From assembly GCA_023439185.1 (NCBI GenBank), contig JAEXOR010000034.1:1-64000 (forward strand): 64,000 nt of DNA. Reading direction: 5' to 3'. A model generated the notes under the pieces. That model did no database searches. It was not told where the DNA came from and worked only from the letters and a program-made list of their open reading frames with translations. The DNA is from Bacillota bacterium (GTDB taxonomy: Bacteria; Bacillota; Desulfotomaculia; Desulfotomaculales; Desulfallaceae). Each line of letters opens with the position of its first letter. The stretch's first letter is position 1. Shown piece by piece: positions 24,656 to 34,489 of the stretch. A program made the position numbers and the translations under genes.

Positions 24656-25723
24656 CTAATCCTTCACCCCCTGCTGTTTGTATTCCGGCAACTGCTCCAG
24701 CCATTTGCCGATCACTTCCGTTGCCTGCGCCACATCCTTGACCTGCACAGACAGATCGTATTCATTGTCCGGCCCGCAAGGATACTTATACAGCGGGTCA
24801 TAGTAGTGCCCCAGTAAAAATTCAATCACCTGTTCCACATCTCCACGGTCAAGCCACCCGTTCAATTCCTCAACCTTGCCGCCGCCCAGGTACCGGGCAA
24901 GTCTTTGGATGGCCTCGCGCAAAGCCTGCAGGTTTACTTCCGTTGCCGCGAAATAATCTCTCTTAATACGCCGCACCCTCAATTCAAAGGGCGCATATGC
25001 AAGCACGCGGTATCCGCGGCCCATGGCGTCAAGTACCGTATCCGGCACAAATAAATTGCCCAATCGTTTACTCTCGCATTCTACAAGAAAAACACCAGGT
25101 TTTTCCGCCCGCCGCAGATGTTCCTGGATCTCGGCTTCAAACATCTTCTGACCCGGGGACGGCGGTTGTCCAATTTTGCCGAACACAGAACCCCGGTGCG
25201 CCGCCAGCCCCTCCAAGTCCAAAACTGGATATCCGCTACGTTTGAGTTCCATCAGCAGATCTGTTTTTCCCACCCCAGTCAGGCCATGGATCACGATGGC
25301 CCGATGGGGCAATTCCCCGCTCATGTATTCGATGACATAACGCCGGTAAGACTTGAAACCGCCTTTAATGCGATTGACTTTATAGCCCATGACATCCAGA
25401 ACGCAGCCTGCGAAATGGCTCCGGTCGCCGCCGCGCCAGCAGAAAATATTCACTTCTCCGCCGGGGGCTATGCCTTTTATGGTCTTAACAAACCGGGGCA
25501 GTTTGGGAGCCACAATTTCCATGGCCACCTCCCTGGCCCTGCCGGGACCTTCATGTTTATGCGCCCTGCCCACCAGCGCCCGCTCGTCGTTATCCAATAG
25601 CGGAACGTTGTAAGCGCCGGGTATTGTCGCCTCTGCAAACTCCCCGGGAGAACGGAGGTCCACCGTGGGAATCCCGCTCCCGGACCGATCTATTACTTCC
25701 CTGATATCTTTATCCTTGTACAT
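24656..25723 (-). CDS. mnmH: tRNA 2-selenouridine synthase
   Basis: 355 residues, normal for MnmH/SelU/YbbB. The N-terminal rhodanese domain (about 1-130) has the active Cys in NIFCWRGGDRSHF. The C-terminal P-loop domain has VIHGLTGVGKTDLLMEL. The enzyme replaces sulfur by selenium in the wobble 2-thiouridine of Lys, Glu and Gln tRNAs (via a geranylated intermediate), using selenophosphate. selD is not in the window, so selenophosphate must come from elsewhere. It is not part of the usual ftsK-rodZ neighbourhood. Confidence 0.93.
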   Translation of the reverse strand: MYKDKDIREVIDRSGSGIPTVDLRSPGEFAEATIPGAYNVPLLDNDERALVGRAHKHEGPGRAREVAMEIVAPKLPRFVKTIKGIAPGGEVNIFCWRGGDRSHFAGCVLDVMGYKVNRIKGGFKSYRRYVIEYMSGELPHRAIVIHGLTGVGKTDLLMELKRSGYPVLDLEGLAAHRGSVFGKIGQPPSPGQKMFEAEIQEHLRRAEKPGVFLVECESKRLGNLFVPDTVLDAMGRGYRVLAYAPFELRVRRIKRDYFAATEVNLQALREAIQRLARYLGGGKVEELNGWLDRGDVEQVIEFLLGHYYDPLYKYPCGPDNEYDLSVQVKDVAQATEVIGKWLEQLPEYKQQGVKD

Positions 25724-25744
25724 TTAGAACATTAGCTCCAAACC

Positions 25745-25774
25745 GGGTGCATCTGGGTGCATCTTGGTGCATCT
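25745..25774. repeat. Three tandem 10-bp repeats
   Basis: GGGTGCATCT, GGGTGCATCT and TGGTGCATCT lie in a row in the 160-base spacer between ftsK and mnmH. No other structure is seen in this spacer. Confidence 0.8.
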
Positions 25775-25884
25775 TCTGGAAATTAACGTTCCCTTCGACA
25801 CGGTGGATTATTTATCCTCTTTTTATCCGTTTTTGTGCACGAATAAGCTACTATAACCCTCTATATTTCAATACCCGGGGCTTT

Positions 25885-28188
25885 TTATTGATCATTACCC
25901 GCCTGGGCGCCCCCGTGGCCGGGAAATTTTTGTTGGTACTCCTCGGAATTAATCAAAACCGTGCGCGGCTTACTGCCCTCATGACCGCTGACATAGCCTC
26001 TTCTCTCCATTATGTCCATTAATCTGGCGGCCCGGGCGTAGCCGACATGCAGCCGCCGCTGCAATAAAGATATGGAACCGTGCCCGGTTTGGACAAAGAT
26101 TTGCAATGCCCGGGCCAGCAGTTTATCGTCATATTCCAGCTCGTTTTCCGCCGCCGCCACTTCCTGTTCCAGGTTCTCGTCATAATCCGGGCAGGCTTTT
26201 TTGCTCCAAAAGCCGACCAGCAGCTCCACTTCCCGATCCGAGAGATATGCGCCCTGGACCCGGATCGGCTTGGTGGCGCCCACCGGGTAAAACAGCATAT
26301 CACCCCGTCCCAAAAGCTTTTCCGCCCCGCCCATGTCCAGTATGGTCCGCGAGTCAATTTGTGAAGAGACCGCGAAGCTGATGCGCGAAGGTATGTTGGC
26401 TTTAATCAGACCGGTAATGATATCCACCGACGGCCGCTGAGTCGCCACCACCAGGTGGATGCCCGCGGCCCTGGCCATCTGGGCCAGCCTGCAGATGGCA
26501 TCCTCCATATCCGCCGGAGAAATCATCATCAGGTCGGCCAGCTCATCAATAATAATCACCAGATGCGGCAAAAGCGCCTTGCCTTCCCGCAGCAGCAGGT
26601 TATTGTACCTTGTCAGGTCACGCACCCCGGCGACAGCAAACAATTCATAGCGGTATTCCATCTCTTTAACGGCCCAGCGTAAGGAAGTAGCGGCTTTTCT
26701 GGGATCGGTGACCACCGGCGACACCAGGTGGGGAATACCGTTGAAAGTGGTCAATTCCACCATTTTAGGGTCGATAATCAGGAATTTAACCTGTTCGGGA
26801 GTCGACTTGAACAGGATACCGGCAATCAAAGTGTTCAAGCAGACGCTTTTCCCCGCCCCCGTGGCTCCGGCAATCAGTAGATGCGGCATCCGGGCCAAGT
26901 CGTCCAGAATGGGATTGCCGGCCACATCTTTGCCCAAAGCCATGGTTAAAAATGACGGGGCTCGCTGAAACTTCACCGTTTCCACCAGTTCACGCAAGTA
27001 TACCGTGGCCACCTCCCGGTTGGGCACCTCAATGCCCACTACCGATTTGCCCGGCACCGGCGCTTCAATACGCACATCCGACGCCGCCATCCCCAGGGCG
27101 ATATCGTCAGCCAGGCTGACGATCCGGCTGACTTTAACGCCGGGTGGAGGCTGCACCTCATATCTGGTGATCACCGGACCCCTGGAGACCTTGGTCACCC
27201 TGACCCTGATGCCAAAGGAGGCCAGGATTTCTTCCAGTCTTTTTATATTATCGGCAATATCTTGATTATTTTTACTAATTTTTCCCCGCAGCGGTTTAGT
27301 CAATATCGAAAGGGGAGGCAGCATGCCACGCATGGATTCGTCAATCGGGGCGGCCAATTCGGCAATCTGCTCGGTTTCAACCGGCATAGCCGGTTCCGCG
27401 AGCGGTTCGTCTTCTTCGGACTCCTCAACGCTTTGCCCGGCATCAGACTGCGCCGCCGGGCGATAATAAACAATATTGGATTTTTTTTCTTTGTTCTTTT
27501 TATTCGTCGTTTTAACCGGTGCGTTTGTTTCCGGCTCCATTTGCTCCTTGGCATTATTTTCGCTTACATTACGGTCTTCCGCTGTCGGTTGTGACCGGTC
27601 GATGATCTCCGGACTATCCCGGGGCTCTTCGTCAGCGACAGTGAAAAGATAATTATCCACCGTGCGTACTGTTTTTTTTAGCGTCTCGGCAGCTTTGCGG
27701 GACATATTGCGGAATAACACCGTTACCGACTGATTGGTTAACAACAGCACCGATACCAGCAGCAGGGCTGAAAGCACTATGTACATGCCCAGGGCGCCAA
27801 ATGAGTTCACCAGCACATAATAGAAGATCCCGCCGATAATTCCGCCTCCGTCACCCTGAATGGCGGCTTCCAAGATATATTCCCTGGGTACCGGCATATG
27901 CAGCACAGTCAGCGCCACCAGCAGGGCGATGATCGCCCCGCATATGTTCACGTTCTTTTTGATTTTACTTTTGAGATACAGCATTTTAAAACCAAACACC
28001 GCCAATAACACCGGGAAAAGATACCTGCCTTCACCCGCCAGGGTGGTTGTAGCTTTGTCGATCAAACCGCCCAAAAGTCCCACTGCCGGGTTCATCACGC
28101 TAATCAATGTCAGTGCCGCCAGTGCCAGCAGTGTGATACCGATTATTTCACAACGGATTTCTTCCCGGGTGTTTTTTGCCGCCGGCAT
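25885..28188 (-). CDS. ftsK: DNA translocase FtsK/SpoIIIE
   Basis: 767 residues. Four N-terminal membrane helices (about 10-170) are followed by a charged low-complexity linker (about 185-300). The motor has Walker A LLIAGATGAGKSVCLNTL and Walker B VIIIDELADLM. A C-terminal gamma winged helix contains ISLLQRRLHVGYARAARLMD. It pumps chromosomal DNA through the division or sporulation septum; in this spore former it should serve the forespore. AAAGGAGGTG precedes the ATG. Order ylzJ/tepA/ftsK matches B. subtilis apart from uppP lying between. Confidence 0.96.
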   Translation of the reverse strand: MPAAKNTREEIRCEIIGITLLALAALTLISVMNPAVGLLGGLIDKATTTLAGEGRYLFPVLLAVFGFKMLYLKSKIKKNVNICGAIIALLVALTVLHMPVPREYILEAAIQGDGGGIIGGIFYYVLVNSFGALGMYIVLSALLLVSVLLLTNQSVTVLFRNMSRKAAETLKKTVRTVDNYLFTVADEEPRDSPEIIDRSQPTAEDRNVSENNAKEQMEPETNAPVKTTNKKNKEKKSNIVYYRPAAQSDAGQSVEESEEDEPLAEPAMPVETEQIAELAAPIDESMRGMLPPLSILTKPLRGKISKNNQDIADNIKRLEEILASFGIRVRVTKVSRGPVITRYEVQPPPGVKVSRIVSLADDIALGMAASDVRIEAPVPGKSVVGIEVPNREVATVYLRELVETVKFQRAPSFLTMALGKDVAGNPILDDLARMPHLLIAGATGAGKSVCLNTLIAGILFKSTPEQVKFLIIDPKMVELTTFNGIPHLVSPVVTDPRKAATSLRWAVKEMEYRYELFAVAGVRDLTRYNNLLLREGKALLPHLVIIIDELADLMMISPADMEDAICRLAQMARAAGIHLVVATQRPSVDIITGLIKANIPSRISFAVSSQIDSRTILDMGGAEKLLGRGDMLFYPVGATKPIRVQGAYLSDREVELLVGFWSKKACPDYDENLEQEVAAAENELEYDDKLLARALQIFVQTGHGSISLLQRRLHVGYARAARLMDIMERRGYVSGHEGSKPRTVLINSEEYQQKFPGHGGAQAGNDQ

Positions 28189-28349
28189 CTCCGCTACACC
28201 TCCTTTATTACAGTATACTTATTCCATTATTTACATTTAATTCCTTCTGGACAGATCAAAAAATTCACTCACACAACCCGTTTAAAGAAACCCTAAAAGG
28301 CTGACGGTATCTTTGTTTATGTTCCTGGTGGTAGGATGGTTTGTCTCTG

Positions 28350-28358
28350 TGATATAAT
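28350..28358 (+). promoter_or_regulatory. Extended -10 promoter candidate for uppP
   Basis: TGATATAAT (extended -10) lies 37 bases upstream of the uppP start. No good -35 is visible. It is the only promoter-like site in this divergent spacer on the plus strand. Confidence 0.5.
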
Positions 28359-28395
28359 ATTGCTGTTTGATTTTGAAACGAAGGTTGGGGTGCGG

Positions 28396-29178
28396 ATGGA
28401 TCTTTTTCAGGCGATTATACTGGGCATTGTGCAGGGTTTAGGGGAGTTCTTGCCGATTTCGAGCTCGGCCCACCTGGTACTGGTGCCCTGGCTGATGGGA
28501 TGGCCCTACGCCGGGCTTACTTTTGATGTTGCCCTGCATGTCGGTTCGCTTTTTGCCATTGTCGGTTTTTTTTGGCGCGACTGGCTGGCATTATTGTCCG
28601 ACGGACTGCAGCGTAAGAAAACCACCGAAGGCCGAATGTTCTGGTACCTGGTCCTGGCCACCATACCCGGCGCCGTTACCGGATATTTGCTTGAGGACAT
28701 CGCGGAAACGGTTTTACGCCATCCGCTGTTAATTGGTATCCTGCTGATGGTAATGGGCGTAATTCTGCATTTCGTCGACACTCGCTCACCGTCCACAAAA
28801 AAATTGCCGGACATGGGATTAAAAGAGACCCTGTTAATAGGTGTGTCCCAAGCCCTGGCCATATTACCCGGCGTCTCCCGGTCCGGAGTTACTATGACCG
28901 CCGGACGGCTTATCGGCCTGACCCGGGAAACCTCGGCCCGCTTTTCCTTTTTGCTGGCCACCCCCATCATTGCCGGCGCAGGATTGAAAAAAATGACGGA
29001 AATAACCGCTTCCGACCTGACGATACCGTTTATTACCGGTGTTGCTGTGTCCGCCGTAGTTGGTTTTTTTGCCATCAAGTTCCTGCTGCAATATCTGACC
29101 CGGTTCAGTTACTCTCTGTTTGTGTGGTACCGACTGGCGCTGGGCGCACTGGTAATTGTGATTTATTTGGTCCGGTAG
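28396..29178 (+). CDS. uppP: Undecaprenyl-diphosphatase
   Basis: 260 residues, all-membrane protein. It has the UppP/BacA motifs GIVQGLGEFLPISSSAHL (about 8-25) and ALAILPGVSRSGVTMTAGRL (about 155-175). It recycles undecaprenyl pyrophosphate to the lipid carrier of wall synthesis and gives bacitracin resistance. The ATG preceded by GGTTGGGGTG is chosen; 20 extra upstream codons look non-coding. It is one of the few plus-strand genes and is a single-gene unit with its own terminator. Confidence 0.95.
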   Translation: MDLFQAIILGIVQGLGEFLPISSSAHLVLVPWLMGWPYAGLTFDVALHVGSLFAIVGFFWRDWLALLSDGLQRKKTTEGRMFWYLVLATIPGAVTGYLLEDIAETVLRHPLLIGILLMVMGVILHFVDTRSPSTKKLPDMGLKETLLIGVSQALAILPGVSRSGVTMTAGRLIGLTRETSARFSFLLATPIIAGAGLKKMTEITASDLTIPFITGVAVSAVVGFFAIKFLLQYLTRFSYSLFVWYRLALGALVIVIYLVR

Positions 29179-29187
29179 AAAACAGCA

Positions 29188-29233
29188 AGACCCCGGAAAA
29201 GCAGATAACGCTGTTCCGGGGTCTAATCTTTTT
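29188..29233 (+). terminator. Bidirectional terminator between uppP and ylzJ
   Basis: AGACCCCGGAA and TTCCGGGGTCT pair perfectly (29188-29198, 29214-29224) and are followed by AATCTTTTT. It serves the convergent uppP and ylzJ ends. Confidence 0.9.
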
Positions 29234-29243
29234 AATGCCAAAG

Positions 29244-29462
29244 TTAACCATCGACCTTGACCTCTGCGCCGGGATATAAATCACGGCGCAGAAAATCCAT
29301 GGGGTTGGTGCTTAATACCCGCACCAGTTCCAGTTTGCCGCCCCCGGCATCCTTTACCACGGCCGGCACTCCCCCAATGGTAGCCTCCCTTTCCGAAGCA
29401 CGGTCCAGTTGTTCAAACCCGGCCAGCACCAGTTCCAACTGCATGGGCGTGTATAAAATCAA
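29244..29462 (-). CDS. ylzJ: YlzJ-like protein
   Basis: 72 residues of the small YlzJ-like family: the start [18 protein letters not shown] and the centre [32 protein letters not shown] fit. No function is known. It overlaps the tepA end by four bases (ATGA), the same pairing as in B. subtilis. Confidence 0.82.
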   Translation of the reverse strand: MILYTPMQLELVLAGFEQLDRASEREATIGGVPAVVKDAGGGKLELVRVLSTNPMDFLRRDLYPGAEVKVDG

Positions 29463-30280
29463 TGTTTCAGCCCCCCGTTGCCGGCCTTGCGCTCATCAAT
29501 AAGCTGCTTTAACTTGTTGATGGCCTGGCTCATGCCACCCACCTCGTCGACCAGATTGCAATCCACCGCTTCCTGCCCGATGAGCACGGTACCGATATCC
29601 CGGGCCAGTTCCCCGGTGCGGAACATTAAATCACGGAATTTCTCTTCAGATATTTTGGAGTGGGAAGTAATAAACCGGACTACCCGGTCCTGCATTTTAT
29701 CAAGATACTCATAGGTCTGGGGCACGCCGATAACCAGTCCGGTCAACCGGATCGGATGGATGGTCATACTGGCGGTTTCGGCAATAAACGAATAACCGGT
29801 TGCTACGGATACGGGAACGCCAATGCTGTGACCGCCCCCCAGCACCAGTGAAACGGTCGGTTTGGACAGGCTGGCGATAATTTCGGCAATGGCCAGGCCG
29901 GCTTCCACATCACCGCCCACCGTATTCAATACGATGAGCACGCCCTCGATTTCAGGGCTTTGTTCCAAAGCCACCAACTGGGGTATCAGGTGCTCGTACT
30001 TGGTGGTCTTGTTTTGCGGCGGCAGCACCAGGTGCCCTTCAATCTGGCCCACAATGGTCAGGCAGTGGATATTGCTCTTAATCTCGGGTACCTGGGTAGT
30101 ACCCATTTCTTTAACGGCCTCAATGGTATTTTTCGACTTGCCGGTAACCCTGGTCCGGTCCGTCCCGTGTTCGTGATCGGGTTCGCCGGTACGCTCGGGA
30201 CAGGTTCCCGGGTCGGGACGGGTGGGCGGCTGATAGGGAAAAATACCGGGCACTTCGTCAAAGGACTGGTAATAAGACAT
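29459..30280 (-). CDS. tepA: TepA-type ClpP-fold serine protease
   Basis: 273 residues. A polar N-terminal extension (about 1-75) precedes a ClpP/crotonase fold with [41 protein letters not shown] and the nucleophile in [16 protein letters not shown]. TepA of B. subtilis helps pre-protein translocation by cleaving signal peptides, and in sporulating clostridia homologues are made in the forespore. No signal peptide is present. It lies between RNase J and ylzJ, as in Bacillus. GGGAGG precedes the ATG. Confidence 0.9.
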   Translation of the reverse strand: MSYYQSFDEVPGIFPYQPPTRPDPGTCPERTGEPDHEHGTDRTRVTGKSKNTIEAVKEMGTTQVPEIKSNIHCLTIVGQIEGHLVLPPQNKTTKYEHLIPQLVALEQSPEIEGVLIVLNTVGGDVEAGLAIAEIIASLSKPTVSLVLGGGHSIGVPVSVATGYSFIAETASMTIHPIRLTGLVIGVPQTYEYLDKMQDRVVRFITSHSKISEEKFRDLMFRTGELARDIGTVLIGQEAVDCNLVDEVGGMSQAINKLKQLIDERKAGNGGLKH

Positions 30281-30335
30281 ATGTACCTCCCTGTTTTAAG
30301 AACATTGGTGTCGGTTTAGTATGGATTATCACGGT

Positions 30336-30376
30336 TAAAAAAATACACAGGCACTTTGGCCTGTGTATTTTTCAAT
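30336..30376 (-). terminator. Terminator after RNase J
   Basis: AATACACAGGC and GCCTGTGTATT pair perfectly with a 6-base loop; on the minus strand TTTTTTTAACC follows. It lies three bases after the rnj stop. Confidence 0.93.
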
Positions 30377-30378
30377 AC

Positions 30379-32043
30379 TTATACTTCCATTATGATGGGT
30401 AAAATCATAGGCCTTCTCCTGGTTTTCTCGTACAGAAACTTGCCTAAATCATCCTTGACCTGAGATTTAATGGATGCCCATTCCGGCATTTTTTTAGTCG
30501 AGCACTTGGTCAACGCGGCGTTCACCTTGTCCCTGGCCTGTTCCATCAACTCCTCGGATTCGCGAACATAGACAAAGCCCCGGGATACGATGTCCGGCCC
30601 GGATATGATCTGACCGCTTTCCCGGCTCATGGTCACCACCACGATTAATATGCCGTCCTGGGACAACTGCCGGCGGTCACGCAGCACGATATTGCCCACG
30701 TCGCCGACGCCCAGTCCGTCAATCAGCACCCGGCCGGCCGTTACCCGGCCGGCAAAGTGACCGCTGCGTTTGGTTAATTCCAGCACCTGGCCGTTTTCGG
30801 CCACAAAGATGTTGGCCTCCGGGACGCCCATGTTCTTAGCCAGTTCGGCGTGTTTGATCAACATGCGGTACTCGCCGTGCACCGGGATAAAAAATTTGGG
30901 CTTGACCAGATTGAAGATCAGTTTCAGTTCTTCCCTGCTGGGGTGACCGCTTACGTGAATGCCGGACACCGCCTCGTAAATGACCCTGGCGCCCAGTTTG
31001 AAAAGCTGGTCGATAATCCGGGCCACCAGCTTTTCATTGCCGGGAATCGGAGTGGCGGAGATGATAATCGTATCGCCGGGCATAATTTCCACCTGCCGGT
31101 GGTCCCTGCTGGCCATCCTGGTCAGGGCGCTCATGGGCTCGCCCTGACTGCCGGTGGTCAGGTAGACCACCTGGCTCCGGGGCAGCCGGCCCGCCTCGTC
31201 AGGTTCCACAATCACTCCGTCGGGCACCTTCAGGTACCCCAGTTCACGGGAGATATTAACCACGTTGACCATGCTGCGTCCCACCACCGCCACTTTACGG
31301 TTATAGCGGTGGGCGGTGGTGATAGCCTGCTGCAGGCGGTGCACGTTGGAAGCAAAGGTGGCCACAATGATCCGTTCTTCGGCCTTCCGGAAACTGTCAT
31401 CGAAGGTTTGCCCCACAACGCGCTCGGACATGGTATAGCCGGGTCTTTCCACATTCGTGCTGTCGCTCAACAGCGCCAGCACGCCGCGGTCACCCAACTG
31501 GGCCAGCCTGAAAAAGTCGGTGACTTCTCCGTCCACGGGTGTCTGGTCAATTTTGAAATCACCGGTATGCACGATCACGCCCACCGGCGTTTCTATAGCC
31601 AGCGCCACAGCGTCGGGGATACTGTGTGAAACCCGGATAAACTCAATCTTAAACGGTCCGATCTGGATTACATCCCGGGGTTTTACGGTATGCAGTTTGG
31701 CACTGTCCGCCAAATGCCGCTCCCGGAGCTTTTCCTTGAGGATGCCAAGGGTCAAGGCGGTTCCGTATACCGGGACTTCCAACTGCTTCAACACATAAGG
31801 CAGGGCGCCTATATGGTCCTCATGGCCATGTGTCAGCACTATCCCCCGGACAATGTTTTTATGCTCCAGCAGGTACGTGATATCCGGAATAACAATATCA
31901 ATGCCCAGCAGGTCTTCCTCGGGGAACATCAACCCCGAATCGATAACCAGAATATTTTCCCCGTATCTCACCGCCATCATGTTTTTGCCGATCTCCCCCA
32001 GTCCCCCCAGGGGGATCAGGGAAATTTTAGGTTCTCGCGCCAT
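30379..32043 (-). CDS. rnj: Ribonuclease J
   Basis: 554 residues. It is a metallo-beta-lactamase/beta-CASP nuclease: the HxHxDH motif in VLTHGHEDHIGALPY, a later HTGDFKIDQTP, the beta-CASP block with LLSDSTNVERPGYT and SGHPSREELK, and the C-terminal domain. RNase J acts as 5'-3' exonuclease and endonuclease in mRNA decay and rRNA maturation. The position between dapA and tepA corresponds to rnjB (ymfA) of B. subtilis, but whether a second RNase J exists elsewhere is unknown. CAGGAGGTG lies before the ATG. Confidence 0.95.
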   Translation of the reverse strand: MAREPKISLIPLGGLGEIGKNMMAVRYGENILVIDSGLMFPEEDLLGIDIVIPDITYLLEHKNIVRGIVLTHGHEDHIGALPYVLKQLEVPVYGTALTLGILKEKLRERHLADSAKLHTVKPRDVIQIGPFKIEFIRVSHSIPDAVALAIETPVGVIVHTGDFKIDQTPVDGEVTDFFRLAQLGDRGVLALLSDSTNVERPGYTMSERVVGQTFDDSFRKAEERIIVATFASNVHRLQQAITTAHRYNRKVAVVGRSMVNVVNISRELGYLKVPDGVIVEPDEAGRLPRSQVVYLTTGSQGEPMSALTRMASRDHRQVEIMPGDTIIISATPIPGNEKLVARIIDQLFKLGARVIYEAVSGIHVSGHPSREELKLIFNLVKPKFFIPVHGEYRMLIKHAELAKNMGVPEANIFVAENGQVLELTKRSGHFAGRVTAGRVLIDGLGVGDVGNIVLRDRRQLSQDGILIVVVTMSRESGQIISGPDIVSRGFVYVRESEELMEQARDKVNAALTKCSTKKMPEWASIKSQVKDDLGKFLYEKTRRRPMILPIIMEV

Positions 32044-32242
32044 ATTACACCTCCTGAAAGTAGATCTTGCCGTTGTAAGTAGTAAGATATTTTGGTGAGA
32101 ATCAGGAGAAGGCGGGGAAAAATATTCTGTTTTACCCGTTCAGTACTCGATAACCCATTATACTGTATTCAAATTAATAATGTCCAGAAAAGGGATAGTT
32201 ATAAACAACAAAAAGGAGCCCTTGGGGCCCCTTCGCCATTTC

Positions 32243-32268
32243 AGGCGCCCGCAAGGGGCGCTCCTACG
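32243..32268. repeat. Interspersed GC-rich hairpin repeat, copy 1
   Basis: AGGCGCCCGCAAGGGGCGCT forms a short hairpin and is followed by CCTACGA. Near-identical bases occur at 40331-40356. It lies in the 287-base spacer upstream of RNase J; the rest of that spacer holds no gene. Confidence 0.75.
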
Positions 32269-32330
32269 ATTTTTCAACACGGGAAAGGTTGCGCATTTCA
32301 GTATCTAACAGGAAATATTAAATTTGGTTT

Positions 32331-33215
32331 TTAGAGAAGCTGGGCTTCGGAAAGGATTCTTTTCAGGGTTTCCTTCTCCTGTTCGCCGATGTCCGTCAGC
32401 GGCAGCCTGGGTGAGCCAACCTTCCAGCCCATCATGTTCAAAGCTGCTTTTACCGGCACCGGGTTGGTGGTGATAAACAGAACTTTGAATACCGGATAAA
32501 GGCTATGGTGAATCTTGGCAGCCATGGTAACGTTACCGGAGGTAAACGCGTTGATCATTTCCTGTAATCTCGGACCCGCTATATGGGAGGCCACACTGAC
32601 AACGCCCTTGCCGCCCAGAGACATGACCGGCAAAGTCATGGAATCGTCACCGCTGTAAATGGCGAAATGATCGGGCAGGGAGCTCCTGAGTTCGCTTACC
32701 TGGTCCAGGCTGCCCGAAGCTTCCTTGACGGCGGTGATGTTTTCAATTTCCGCCAGGCGTTTCACTGTTTGGGGCAGCAAATTTACCGCGGTCCGGCCGG
32801 GTATGTTGTATAACATGACAGGCAGGTTGGTACTGGCGGCAATAGTCTTGAAATGCTGATACAGGCCTTCCTGGGAAGGTTTATTATAGTAAGGGCAAAC
32901 CTGCAGCACACCGTCCACGCCCACCTTTTCCGCCGCCCGGGTCAGTTCCACACAGGCCGTGGTGTTGTTTCCTCCGGTGCCGGCAATTACGGCCGCGTCT
33001 CCGCCAACCTCTTCAACCACCACCCTGAATAGTTCAATCTTCTCATCCCTGCCCAGGGTGGGTGATTCACCGGTGGTGCCGGCCAGCACCAGCCCGTCCG
33101 AGCCTGATTGCACCAGGTGCCGGGCCAGTTTTTTAACCTGATCGAAATCAATGGTTTGGTCCTTTTTAAAAGGAGTAACCATGGCAGTGATAACACGGCC
33201 AAAATCCGTAACCAA
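32331..33215 (-). CDS. dapA: 4-hydroxy-tetrahydrodipicolinate synthase
   Basis: 294 residues. The DapA core is [46 protein letters not shown] and the Schiff-base lysine in [11 protein letters not shown]. It condenses pyruvate with aspartate semialdehyde, entering the lysine, peptidoglycan and dipicolinate branch. TTG after AAGGAAGG is taken as start; a GTG three codons earlier is possible. Order asd-dapG-dapA is that of B. subtilis. Confidence 0.96.
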   Translation of the reverse strand: MVTDFGRVITAMVTPFKKDQTIDFDQVKKLARHLVQSGSDGLVLAGTTGESPTLGRDEKIELFRVVVEEVGGDAAVIAGTGGNNTTACVELTRAAEKVGVDGVLQVCPYYNKPSQEGLYQHFKTIAASTNLPVMLYNIPGRTAVNLLPQTVKRLAEIENITAVKEASGSLDQVSELRSSLPDHFAIYSGDDSMTLPVMSLGGKGVVSVASHIAGPRLQEMINAFTSGNVTMAAKIHHSLYPVFKVLFITTNPVPVKAALNMMGWKVGSPRLPLTDIGEQEKETLKRILSEAQLL

Positions 33216-33243
33216 AACTGTCACCTTCCTTTCAGCTTAAACC

Positions 33244-34482
33244 TTACGTCGGAGCCATTCCCGAACCCATGAACTTGGTATGTAATGACCGGACGGCCGT
33301 TTCCATCTGCTCACGGCTTACCAGCACCCACACCGTGGTATGGGAATCGTTGCATTGTAAAATCTGTACGTTTTCCCCGGCCAGCGCCTCAACAATATCC
33401 GCTATTACGCCGGGCACACCGGACATGCCCGCCCCCACGGCAGACACCTTGGCGCACCCGGAAACCACCTCAGCCTGATAACCGGCGTTTTCCAGCACCC
33501 GGGCGGCCTTGGCGGTCACTTCATCATTTACGGTGAATAAAACCGTTTCCTGGACAATGTTAATAAAATCTATACTGACACCCGCCAGCGCCAGTGCTCT
33601 GAACATTCGTTTCTGCTGTTTAAGCCCCTCGGCGCCGGTATCGGTGCGCACCTTGAACTGGGCGATCCCGGAGATATAAGTGATACCTGTAATAATCCGG
33701 TCCCTGGTAATATCTATGGTTCCTTTGTATACTTCACCCGAGGTCGTCACCAGGGTACCGGGGGAATCGCTGAAAGCCGGGCGCACCCTGAGGGGCACGC
33801 CCTTTTGCATGGCAATCTCAACCGCCCTGGGATGGATCACCTTGGCGCCTTCGTGGGCCAGGTGGCAAATTTCGTCGTAAGTGATGGCGTCCAACGCCCT
33901 GGCCTCGGTTACAATACGCGGGTCGGCCGTCATGATCCCTTCGACATCGGTATAGATATCCACATACGCGGCGTTTAAGGCCACGCCCAGGGCGGCCGCC
34001 GTGGTATCACTGCCGCCGCGTCCCAGGGTGGTTATCTCGCCGTCCTCGGTGGACCCCTGGAAACCCGCCACCACCACGATATACCCTTCCTGGGCGTAAT
34101 CGGTGATCCGCTGGGGATTAACCTGCAGGATCCTGGCCTCGGCGAAGTTTCTGTCCGTCACGATACCCGCCTGGGCACCGGTCAGAAAAACGGCGGGCCG
34201 GCCCAGCGACTGCAAGGTAGCCGTCATCATCACACCGGAAATTACTTCGCCGCAGGTCATCAAAATATCCTTTTCCCGTTCCGGTAAATCATGATAAGTT
34301 TTTTTAATCAGGCTCAAAAGTGTATCGGTGGCGTAAGGGTCACCATGGCGGCCCATGGCCGAAACCACCACCACGGGCTGATAGCCCTCGTCCACCGCGG
34401 CGATTACTTTTCCCGCCGCCCTTTCCCTAAGCTCGGGCGTATTAAGAGAAGTGCCTCCGAACTTAAGTACTAAAAACCTCAT
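33244..34482 (-). CDS. dapG: Aspartate kinase
   Basis: 412 residues from ATG with GAGGT upstream. The catalytic domain begins FLVLKFGGTSLNTPE and contains VVVVSAMGRHGD, TLGRGGSDTTAAALG and YTDVEGIMTADPRIV. Two ACT domains follow (about 265-405, with ITYISGIAQFKVRTDT and VSAVGAGMSGVPGV), as in feedback-controlled kinases. The symbol follows synteny: in B. subtilis the enzyme between asd and dapA is DapG, inhibited by diaminopimelate; the actual effector here is unknown. Confidence 0.93.
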   Translation of the reverse strand: MRFLVLKFGGTSLNTPELRERAAGKVIAAVDEGYQPVVVVSAMGRHGDPYATDTLLSLIKKTYHDLPEREKDILMTCGEVISGVMMTATLQSLGRPAVFLTGAQAGIVTDRNFAEARILQVNPQRITDYAQEGYIVVVAGFQGSTEDGEITTLGRGGSDTTAAALGVALNAAYVDIYTDVEGIMTADPRIVTEARALDAITYDEICHLAHEGAKVIHPRAVEIAMQKGVPLRVRPAFSDSPGTLVTTSGEVYKGTIDITRDRIITGITYISGIAQFKVRTDTGAEGLKQQKRMFRALALAGVSIDFINIVQETVLFTVNDEVTAKAARVLENAGYQAEVVSGCAKVSAVGAGMSGVPGVIADIVEALAGENVQILQCNDSHTTVWVLVSREQMETAVRSLHTKFMGSGMAPT

Positions 34483-34489
34483 GCCAATC

